This document shows positions 55,197 through 64,000 of a stretch of 64,000 bases of DNA, piece by piece. The notes under the pieces were generated by a model that was not told the origin of the DNA, did no database searches, and saw nothing but the letters and a program-made list of their open reading frames with translations. Source of the DNA: Neonectria sp. B-13 (taxonomy: Eukaryota > Ascomycota > Sordariomycetes > Hypocreales > Nectriaceae). Within the stretch, counting starts at the first letter, position 1, and the number at the start of each line of letters is the position of its first letter. The stretch lies in contig NOKP01000004.1 in assembly GCA_002682825.1 (NCBI GenBank), forward strand, positions 2,415,607 to 2,479,606. The letters run 5' to 3'. The position numbers and the translations under genes were made by a program.

Positions 55197-56484
55197 ATGA
55201 GTTACCCAGAGCACTTTTCCCTGAATAATATCCCGTACGGAATCGCCAGCACTCAGGACCGCCCCGCCGCGGTGGCCACTCGGCTTCGCAACCTGGTCTT
55301 CTTTCTCTCTGATTTGAACTTGGACAGTCCTGATCATGTCAAGAGCACATTTACTCAGGTAACAAGTAACCAGCCATGGTCACTGTTAGGGCGCTAACAC
55401 AGCAGACCACACTCAATGCCCTCGCATCCACTGACAAAGGGGAGCTCGGAAGGCTTCGAAAAGGAATCCAAGGGGTTCTATGCGATGAGAAAAATGCATC
55501 CAAGCTTGGCGTTCCGGTTCAGGAGGTGACGATGCATTTGCCCATCGAAGTGAAGGGGTTCACGGACTTTTCCTGCTCTACACAGCACCTCCTCAACGCC
55601 GGAGAAGCCATCATGGGAGTCAGAAGCCTCCCACCGGCGTCTCTGCATCTCCCAATCGGGTACACTGGACGCTCGTCCTCGATCGTCGTATCTGGGACGC
55701 CCATCACTCGACCATATGGGCAGTACCGCGACGGTAATGAAATTGGCTTTGGGCCGTCCAGAGCAGTTGATTACGAGCTGGAAATGGGGGCCATCATTGG
55801 AAAGCCCTCGACCTTTGGCGATCGAGTGTCCGTCAACGACGCGGACGAACACATCTTTGGTGTGGTGATTGTGAATGACTGGAGCGGTAAGATGACTGAT
55901 GGTCAGTCTTATGTGACGGGATATGATGGCTGAATGATAAAACAGCACGAGACGTTCAAGGGTTCGAGATGCAGCCGCTTGGCCCCATCAATGGCAAGAG
56001 CTTCGGGACGTCCATATCACCGTGGGTGGTGACACTCGAAGCTCTGGAACCGTTTGCGACGGAGCCACCGGCTAAGACAATCCCCGTCAAGGAGTATCTG
56101 CAGGACGAGAAGGCCAAGTCGAGCTACAACATATCGCTGAAAGCCGAAGTGCTCTCCGAGGGTTCGGCGACGGAACTGTGTCGGGTGAAGTTGCAGTGGA
56201 TGTACTGGACATTCCGCGAATTAGTTGCACAGCAGACCGTCAACGGATGCAACATCAACGCGGGAGATCTTCTGGCGACCGGGACTATTTCCGGGGTTGG
56301 AGATGACGAGCACGGGTGCCTGCTAGAGATGAGCAAGGGTGGAAAGGTGGAGTGGGAGCTGTCGACCGGGAAGAAGAGGCGGTATCTTGAGGATGACGAT
56401 GGAGTGCGGTTGACGGCGTGTGCGGGCGATGGGGTTGGGTTTGGCGAGTGCACAGGGTTTGTCTCGGCGGCGAAGCCGTTTTGA
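55197..56484 (+). CDS. Fumarylacetoacetase (FAH family)
   Basis: The three exons (55197-55358, 55406-55886, 55946-56484) encode 393 aa, slightly shorter than usual FAH. The fold is clear: DFSCSTQHLLNAG with the catalytic Asp and His, LHLPIGYTGR, YELEMG carrying the metal Glu pair, EHIFGVVIVNDWSARD with the metal Asp, GKSFGTSISPWV, YMYWTFREL, NGCNINAGDLLATGTISG and the C-terminal GFGECTGFV. All usual metal ligands are kept. The enzyme cleaves fumarylacetoacetate to fumarate and acetoacetate, the last step of Phe/Tyr breakdown, although this paralogue may act on a related compound. Intron 1 has a tandem acceptor (ACACAGCAG at 55397-55405). Confidence 0.92.
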
Positions 56485-57116
56485 AGGGTGTTCGTACGAA
56501 GCAAATGTCAAGATCAGTCCTGGGCTGAGATATATTAGAGGATGTCGTTGGCCTGCATTTCGATGTTGTAGTGAATGAACATGGTGATGAGTTTAAGACA
56601 CGACTGAGAAGGGCGTTACAAGACGGACACGCGACTCCCTTCCCCGGACATGATGAGACGAAAGAATGCAATCGCGCCATTGGTCATTGGCCCAAGCTCC
56701 TCCACCTCTAGCTTCATCGATTTGGGGGACCGCCCAGGGCCTGACCCACTGTAACCCCCCTAAAGCAGCTATCCCGGTCCACCTTGCCACCGTCCACTGC
56801 AGAGGCCCCCACATCAGCACCTAACCGGAGGCCCGGACCGCCTAGAACCGCTGGAACCTTCTCTGGAGCTACAGTGTGCGGAGTACCTCGCCCCCCTGTA
56901 AGGCCCCTAGCATGGGAGCTGGTTCGTCGCGGCGCGGAGCTGCCATCGCATCGGCTGAGGCCAGATTGTCACGTCCACGCACCTCCACACCATCTTTTCC
57001 CCCCATCTCCCATCTCCATCGCCAACTTCAGGGACGCTTCTCAATTCTTCTTCCCCCTTTCACTCCCCCCTCGTCTCGCCTTCTCGTCTAGTCTTCTCCC
57101 CAGTGTCACTGTCGCC
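56485..57116. promoter_or_regulatory. Intergenic region, FAH / TRAP-alpha
   Basis: This 632-bp spacer lies between two plus-strand genes. The 150 bp before the TRAP-alpha start are C-rich and pyrimidine-rich. No TATA box or RNA gene is seen. Confidence 0.4.
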
Positions 57117-58085
57117 ATGTTCTTCAAGGCTTCCCTCATTGCCTTGCTGGCCGCCCAGGTCATTGGCGCCGTCGCCCAGGTACGTTCCTCGCCCCATGGT
57201 CACTGCAACACGCAGCATCACCACCACAGCCTCAATCACCATTGTCGCGTGCAACGCATCGCTAACGTAATCTCTTTCTCACTCTTAGGCCGACGCTGAT
57301 CCTGCTACCTCCAACGCCACTCCCCCCGTGCTTCTCGCCGATGTCACTGCCACCTTCCCCGAGGCCGACATCTTCGGCGTCAAGCTCGTCAACGGCCGTC
57401 CCATCAAGGCCGTCGTCGAGGTCACCAACCGCGACACCAGCCCCATCCAGGTCGCCTTGGTCGCCGGTGTTCTCGCTACCACCAAGGAGCTTCCCGAAGA
57501 TGCCCCCTCTTACGAGAGGATTGTCCGCAACCTCACCTCGGTCACCTACAACCTCGACATCGAGGGTGGCGAGAAGAAGGAGCTCCCCTTCGCCTTCGCC
57601 CTCGACATGAACCCCCAGGATGTCCTCGTCCAGCTCATCGCCGTCATCACCGACGCCAAGGGCACCGTCCACCAGGTCCAGGCATACAACTCCACCGCCT
57701 CCATCGTTGAGCCCCCTACCAGCTTCCTCGACCCCCAGATGTATGTCTACTCTCCCCGTCTCCCCGAACCTAAGACCCCAAGCTAACACGGCTCCCCAGC
57801 ATCTTCCTCTATCTGTTCTTGACCGGTGCTTTCGTCAGTACCCTGTACTTCGTCTACAAGACCTGGATCGAGGCCCTCTTCCCCCAGGCCAAGCGTACCC
57901 GCCCCACCAAGAAGGCCAAGAAGATCGTCGAGGCCGAGCCCGTTTCCGGATCCGAGTCCGCTGGCCTCGCCACCAGCACCGGCAAGGACTACGACGAGAG
58001 CTGGATCCCCGAGCACCACATCAACCGTCCCGTCGCCAAGCGCGTCAAGTCCAGCGCCTCCAAGTCCGCCAAGAAGCTCGAGTAA
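57117..58085 (+). CDS. Translocon-associated protein alpha-like (TRAP-α / IRC22 family)
   Basis: The three exons (57117-57179, 57289-57740, 57800-58085) encode 266 aa. Exon 1 is exactly a signal peptide ([21 protein letters not shown]). Residues 30-165 are a luminal beta-sandwich: [23 protein letters not shown], then [10 protein letters not shown], and [21 protein letters not shown], with NVT/NLT-type glycosylation sites possible. A membrane helix follows near residues 175-195 ([19 protein letters not shown]), with a basic cytosolic tail ([11 protein letters not shown]). TRAP-alpha binds the Sec61 translocon in the ER. Splice phases agree. Confidence 0.9.
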
Positions 58086-58636
58086 GTAGGACAGCCTCGA
58101 CATCACCACGTCTCGAAGCTGCGGCAGCAATTGCTCAATTGCCCCGCATTCTGTCACACCCTGGTGTGACGGACTCTTGTAACGAGCTGAGCAGGCGGGA
58201 ACGCGATAAGCTATTTTGGTGCCTGGTCTTTACTCTGTATTCTTTTGGGTAAACTGGGGAAGAAAAGCCACGCGAGATGTGGAATTGACTTTTACACCCT
58301 GGATGGATGCGCCATGGAGAAAACACCAAAAGCTGTTGTATATTATTACCTGTGCCAAAATTTCAGCGACCAACAATGACATGAAAATTCCTAGCCATGA
58401 CCATAATGACCCTTTCTGTGTGACTTCATTAAATTCAATCAGGCCATGTCGCCTGTGCAAGCACTTAGGTACCTCAAATCTCATGAGTTCCGCGTTGAAA
58501 AATTACGCTACAATGTTGTAACTGAACTCTCGATATATGTATAGAGCGCTTTCCAAAGTCTTCCTCATGACGTCTAGTTTACCAAATCCGTTAATCGTCT
58601 CATAAAAACCCCCAATTCCCACGCTCGTATCATCAT
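58086..58636. other. Convergent 3' intergenic region, TRAP-α / SHPRH
   Basis: This 551-bp spacer lies between convergent genes. It contains a perfect 8-bp inverted repeat (GTCACACC-CT-GGTGTGAC, 58153-58170), 68 bp after the TRAP-alpha stop. No other feature is seen. Confidence 0.4.
58153..58170. repeat. Perfect inverted repeat, 8-bp arms and 2-nt loop
   Basis: GTCACACC and GGTGTGAC are separated by CT. The location just past the TRAP-alpha stop suggests an RNA hairpin in the 3' UTR; no known function. Confidence 0.6.
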
Positions 58637-61600
58637 TCACTCTGCCGTCCCTTCCATCCGCTGCTCCGCCGCCTCCGCAGCCAGATACCCTCTGACGGCC
58701 TGTTCCTGTAAGCGGGTATCCCGTCCCGGAGCCTCAGACTGCCGCGCGATGTGGCCAAATAGACACTCCCACAGGTCGCTCCTATCGACCATCTCGCCCG
58801 CAGTTTTGTCCTTGCTCATCAGGCGCGACAGGGCCGCCTGCTCGAGCTCGAGCGTGTTGGCAGCCTCGATGTTGGCGTCATGCAGCTCCGGTGTTGACTC
58901 CATCGATTTGCCCTTGACGTTGCGCCCCATGTGTTCCATGCGGCGCTGAACAGAGAGGTTGTAGATGGACTCTTCGATGGTGCCTGAGACGAGGTACAAC
59001 CAAACCGTCGTCTCATGCTGCTGCCCGATTCGATCGACACGCGCAATCGCCTGGAGCTCCAGCGCCGTGTTCAAAAGGGGTTCGCAGAGGAATACATGGC
59101 TCGCATTGACAAGATTGAGGCCGCTTGAGTGAGCTCTAGCGTGAAGGAGGAAGCACTCGACTGAAGGATCCTCCTTGAACCTGGTGATGCCAGAAGGGTC
59201 GTCGATTGATGCGTAGCCTATCCGGAACCGGGAGAATGCATTGCGCAGAATGTTGAGGAATCCTTTGTATCTATATCCATGTTAGTGTTTCTTGCCAAAG
59301 GGTGTCTTTACGCGATCCTTACTGTGAAAATACAATCGACTTTGCCCCGGGGTCTGATTCTCGGAGCCAGATGAGGTGCTTCACAAGTGTGTCGACCTTG
59401 GTAGTAAAGGAAGGGCCTTCCAGCTCAACGTTTTGGATTTCTGCCAGCTTCTCAGAGTTGAACTCCGAGTAGATCATAGTTTTCTTGGGCAATGAGTTGC
59501 GTCTCTGCTGAGAACTATCTGTGGTGTCATTCTGATCATTACCGGGAGTGTCGCTGTGCACCTTCAGCTGCTGAGGGTTGATCGTGATGTCGTGCAGATT
59601 GGACGATTTCAGTTTCTTCTTGCAAACTGGGCAGTTGTGATGTGCGTTGAACCACAGCATCATACACTCTTTGCAGAACTGATGACCGCATACCGTCAAG
59701 ACTCCAGTCGTGAAGGGCGTCTGGCAGATGACACACATTCTAGGCTCGCTAGATTTCGATCCTGCCTCCTTGAGATTGAGCACTGTACGTGATTTTAGCA
59801 GACGCACCACTTTCAGGCACATGGGACTTACAATATCTATGCTTGGCCTGGGCCGAGGAAAGCTTCCTTCGCAAATTTTCCTCAGTCTCATGAAGCTTCC
59901 GAATGATGGTTTCCGAACGAGGCCCCTCGTACGGCAACACGCTGTCCGACACGGCTTGGAGCTGGCGGTAATACTCCAATCGAGCATTCATGGCCGCCCT
60001 GAAGCTCTCAACTTCCGCCTCAAGTGCAGCCGCCGCCTTGTTCTGTTTGGTAAGGAGCGCTTGGGTCGCCTTTAGCTGCCTGTCTGCGATCTGTCCTTCC
60101 ATTTCCCCTCGTGTTGTATCTCTCGTGAGTTTCGAGATTAGGCCCCGGAACTCGCTGATGGCCGCTCGCATAGACGTGGATCTGGGCTTGATCTCGGCTC
60201 GTATTGCCATCAGCTCAATGAGCTTCGCCGGTGCTGGACCATCGTCATCACGTGCTAGCCTCAAAGAAGTTTCCGTTTCGTGCTTGATCAGCTCATTCGT
60301 TTGTCCAGACATGGCATCTTGGCGGTCTGCGATGACAGCGCGAAGGGCCTGTACGTAGACCATTAACTCATCCTGAATCTTGGCTGACTGCCCGAGTTCT
60401 TCCCCGGTTGTTTCGACCTCATCCTCCTCGTCGATAAGAGTCTTCAAAAGAAGCTGGATGATGTACTCTCTCAACTCATCAATGAGATTGGCCTGCTCGT
60501 TTAGCTCCTCGAACAATGCATCCAAGCCGTCGACGATGCGGCCGCTCTCAATTCCTCTCTCAGGACGGGCCACGAGTTCAGGGACTTCGACAAAAGTCTG
60601 GTCCGTCGCTTTTTGTGCAATTCTTTTCATCAGCCGTGTCGCTTTGCGGTGGCTTTCACGCAAAATCTCTCTTCGAATGACCTTTGCTTCCTCGTATCCA
60701 TCATCCTCCAACCTTTTGAGCTGCTCAAATTCTTCAGAATCTGGCTCTGTCATTTCCGGTTGGTCCCGAATTTGGAAGTAAGCATTGGCACAGAAGAAGA
60801 CAGCTTTGTGTTGCATCTCCAGCGCTCCACGGAGCCTGCGTTGACACTCGCTCAGTCGTGCTTTGCTTTCTCCCTCCGTAGGTTCATCCTCAGAATCTTC
60901 GGAATCATCGGAATCCTCGGCGCCGTTTGGTTTCGACTTCGCAATCACTTCGCTTCCTCCTCGTTCTTCCATAAAGATTTTGAGTTCCTCTCGAGCGTCA
61001 GAGACAAGCCTGGATGCTTCATCGCTGACGGCTTTCCAAATCTCCAGTGCCTCTTTTACCCGGGGGCTGTTCTCATACATTTGACCTCGTGTCAACTTGC
61101 TCGAAAGGTATGTTCTCTCATCTGTTCGGATGGCATTCTCACTTTGCTCGAGCATAGCATCGAGTACCTCGTCTACCGTTCTCATTGGCCGCCCCTTGCC
61201 ATAGCCCAAGACCCGGCGGTTGTACACAGCAACTTCAGGGTGCAAGGCGGTCTGTCTCAGCCTATTCAGCCACGTTCTCATATCCTCCTCGTGGTCTTCA
61301 GGTCTCCAGTCGTCAATTGCCGGCGCACCATCCTTTGAGAGCTCACAGGCCTCCGCCATTTCCCGATAGAGGGATTGGTAGTGTTGCTCCTCGATGGCAG
61401 TGAATGGCATGCTGATTACAAACCGCTTCTGAGACGGTAGCAGCAGCTCATCCCGGACCATCGACTTCGTGTGGCGTAGTGAGATTTTGTTGAAGAGTTG
61501 CGTAAAGACTGACTTGTGGCTTTTGATGAGAGCCTGCCAAATTGGGGAAGACGAGCAGTACGGCTGATATCGGAGGAAGAGAAGCAAGCCGGAGAGATCA

Positions 61601-63196
61601 CTAACGTCATCCTTGACTGGGGTTCCGGTGATTCCCCAAGCATTCGTGCGGGGAATGACCCGTGCCACTGTAGCTGCCTGAGAAAAGCCATTCTCAATCA
61701 TCTGCGCCTCATCAAGACATACTCTCCACCAGGATATCTGCACGAGTGGGGACTTTGTCCGAGGATAGGCCCTCTCGTACCGTCGAGATCGTTCCGGGGG
61801 TGTAGTCGCGAAATGCAGCTCAGCAGAGAGGATACTGTAAGTTGTGACGATGACATCGTGACCACTTAGCTCGTTGATTTCTTTATCCTCGTCGCCCTCG
61901 GTGAGCTTTTTGCATCCTTGATAAAACTTGATGCTCAGCTCGGGCGCATGACGAGCGATTTCTGACATCCACTGGGCTCGGAGTGACTCGGGAGCGACAA
62001 TCAGGGTCGCACCAGTCGGAACAATATTCTCCTGAGTTTCAGCCTTCGTCGGCACCAAAGGACTGGGCCTGGGATGGAGAAGAATGAGACCGAGAATCTC
62101 CAATGTCTTCCCCAGGCCCATCTCCTCCGCTAGAATGCCGCCCCGGACCGCCATATCCGCTCTTCGAAAAGGGGTAACATCTCGAGTTACAGCTTGGAAG
62201 ATATCGCTCAAGTAAAAATCTTGGCCAGCAACATCTTTCACTTTTCGAAACACCTCGACACCGGGATCTGATTCAATGCTCTCATAGGCCTCGACGCCTC
62301 TCTTAGCCTCGGACCACTGGACGCCTTCCCTCTGTAGCAACCACTGGAGAGTTCGCTTCTGAAATGGAAACAGGGTTGCCTGAAGTGCGGGAATTTCGAT
62401 TGAGCTGGCAGTTTTGTCATCATTTGGGGGAACGAAGGTGGCGTCGTAGAAGTCCATTGGAGACCATGTCGACTGGGCCCATTCCGACCGGTTGGTTGAG
62501 GGGGTAATTGGAAAAGCACAATCAATCAACTGCTGGCTCTGCACGCGTTCTGGATTTGTCCTCTGTAGATGAATGGGTGTTGGCGTTTCGTTCCAGTGAA
62601 GCTCGAATAAGAGTTTGACCTCCGCGAACCTCTCCCGTCTCTCAACCATCACATTCACCTTTGACCACAGGGCACCAGGCAAGGCCTGTTTTGTGCGCAA
62701 ACCAGTCGCAGAAATGATTGCTTCTACATGTGCAGTCATATCTTGAGGCCTGAGTGAGATATATGCTGAAAATGGACCAACAGGTGAGCCCGATCGTGAA
62801 CGGATATGAATGCGGTTCTCTCGTATAGAGAACGTAAGATCTTGATCAACGCCATAACGCAATACGCTGATGCTTGTGGGCGCAGAATCTATGCATCGGC
62901 GCGCAAGAGTCACCTCACCCTTTGCGACATGAATAGAGGGCAAATCAGGTGTGAGTGTCGTCTTAAGCCGCTTAATAGGTCTCTCGGCGGATGATGAAGC
63001 CTCATCGGTGATCTCAGACGTATCTGTAGATGGCAGTGCGCATAAATACTCGATGAAATGTGATGGAAACATGTCTGCGATGGTTCAAATTAGCCTGGAC
63101 ATCATGAAGGATGAACATGGTTGACCAACCATCTAAGCCAATATCGAGGTTCACGGCCTTGATAGGACCGGCGCGGGTCTTCTTTGCTCGTCCCAT
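58637..63196 (-). CDS. SHPRH/IRC20-type SNF2 ATPase with RING finger
   Basis: The four exons (63196-63130, 63074-59832, 59782-59323, 59270-58637) encode 1467 aa. The 22-codon first exon MGRAKKTRAGPIKAVNLDIG joins DMFPSHFIEYLCA. The SNF2 ATPase starts near residue 260; the Walker A motif is EEMGLGKT (about 339-346) and Walker B is DEAQ (about 477). A roughly 600-residue helical, coiled-coil insert separates the lobes and ends in a C3HC4 RING finger (CVICQTPFTT through CPVCKKKL, about 1119-1160). The second lobe (about 1240-1400) has motif VI-like RVDRIGQQHETTVW. This is the ubiquitin-ligase family that includes human SHPRH and yeast Irc20, acting in genome stability. Confidence 0.95.
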
Positions 63197-63668
63197 GTTT
63201 GCCTTGGTTTTATTTTTGTGACTTGTCAATGCGGGTCGGCGATGGCGATGTCCTGCCGCCGGGGAACTCTTCCACGGCCTTTTTTTGTAAAAAGACAGAG
63301 TGAATGAGATGTAGGAGGGAAGAGTGAGTAGAGGAGGGCACCGGGGTCGCCCGCCTGAAGTGGGATGGATGTCAGCCTGCTGCCCCACCAATGCGCAGCC
63401 AATTGCCAAGCTACGACACAACGCCACAATGGCTTCAGCTGGGAGCAAGCCACAGAGCAGCCTCGCTTACATAACTTAGATCCAAATGTCAAATTTCGAG
63501 ATCGAGGTTTCCGAGGCTCGTGAGACAACGCGAATCTTGACGACGAACCTTTAGGCGGACGCCCTGCTCGCCCAATCGATCCATTGAACGATGTAAGTGT
63601 GTCCAACAGCTCTCAATTGGCTGCTGTGTTCCTCTGAGAGGCTTGATCTAACTCTCCGCGTAGTCACC
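63197..63668. promoter_or_regulatory. Divergent promoter, SHPRH / IGR-motif protein
   Basis: This 472-bp shared spacer separates two divergent genes. No TATA box is seen. A T-run (63281-63288) lies 85 bp before the SHPRH start. Reading frames crossing it from the SHPRH side (minus 63448 and 63937) are shadows. Confidence 0.4.
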
Positions 63669-64000
63669 ATGAAAGGCGAACGACTCCGAGCGTCTCTGGG
63701 ACTGCTCCTGCAGACCAGCAGCACCTTTTCCCGAGCTGGCCAGATCCGATTCCTGCACAAGACGAGACCGGTGCCCCCGATTCCCCAGCCTGTTCCCTTC
63801 GTGCCCGATGTGCCGACCTTCTTGACGCTGATCGGCCGCGGACTCAACAAGTACGCCAACAAGTTCCCCTCCTGGGACGCACTCTTCTCCCTCACGTCGC
63901 CCCAACTCAAGGAGCTCGGCATTGAGCCTTCCCGCAAACGCCGATACCTACTCCACTGGATGCAGCGTTATCGTAAGGGCGCGCTGGGCCCTGGCGGAGA
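63669..64000 (+). CDS. Mitochondrial ribosomal protein with IGR motif (mS41 family), partial
   Basis: The open frame starts at the ATG at 63669 and has no stop before the window end, giving at least 110 aa. The N-terminus (MKGERLRASLGLLLQTSSTF) is basic and hydroxyl-rich, as in a mitochondrial presequence. The IGR motif region is clear: PDVPTFLTLIGRGLNKYANKFPSWDALFSLTS, then LKELGIEPSRKRRYLLHW and a further basic helix. This is the mS41/FYV4-type small-subunit protein. The 3' end lies outside the window. Confidence 0.88.
   Translation, partial: MKGERLRASLGLLLQTSSTFSRAGQIRFLHKTRPVPPIPQPVPFVPDVPTFLTLIGRGLNKYANKFPSWDALFSLTSPQLKELGIEPSRKRRYLLHWMQRYRKGALGPGG

Overview
This 64 kb window is nuclear DNA of a filamentous ascomycete, most likely a Sordariomycete. 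The evidence is short GT-AG introns of roughly 45-210 nt in most genes, GC-rich third codon positions, eukaryote-only protein families (Mediator Med5, SHPRH-type SNF2/RING, ESS2, KIN17, YJU2, TRAP-alpha), and long gene-poor spacers full of microsatellites and polypurine tracts. I cannot name a genus. No CRISPR array, operon, prophage or intact transposon is visible, and I found no intact rRNA or tRNA gene.

Layout. 1-6.7 kb: no supportable gene; simple repeats and polypurine tracts. 6.7-8.0 kb: one Q/S/P-rich fungal protein of unknown function (minus). 8.0-15.8 kb: a second gene desert with minisatellites and one unresolved base. 15.8-34 kb: a dense housekeeping block: mitochondrial ribosomal uS9m (-), eEF1B-gamma (+), an FCP1/NIF-like HAD protein (-), RRP36 (+), a COQ8/UbiB kinase-like protein (-), ESS2 (-), phosphatase PPT1/PP5 (+), RNase P/MRP subunit Pop8 (-), SPT4 (+), KIN17 (-) and YJU2/CWC16 (+). 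Seven of these act in RNA synthesis or processing. 34-40.8 kb: a third desert with a 68-aa conserved-looking small protein, three tRNA-like relics and one weak orphan-gene candidate. 40.8-48 kb: AIF/AMID-like oxidoreductase, short-chain dehydrogenase and Med5, all plus. 48-56.5 kb: an accessory-looking metabolic segment: LigB/DODA-type ring-opening dioxygenase (-), an aldehyde-dehydrogenase-like protein without its catalytic cysteine (-), a 100-aa orphan (+), a CocE-type hydrolase (+) and a fumarylacetoacetase (+). 57-64 kb: TRAP-alpha/IRC22 (+), a 1467-aa SHPRH-type SNF2 ATPase with RING finger (-), and the start of an IGR-motif mitochondrial ribosomal protein (+), cut by the window end.

I assembled exon structures by eye, requiring GT...AG borders, an unbroken reading frame and family-consistent protein across each junction. 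All multi-exon models come out as whole numbers of codons. The most notable observations are the ALDH pseudoenzyme, a D-to-N change in the HAD nucleophile motif, a pentapeptide repeat in COQ8, the tRNA-relic cluster at 35.4-36.4 kb and the RNA-processing gene cluster. I see no convincing new multi-gene system; most of the window is standard fungal housekeeping sequence.
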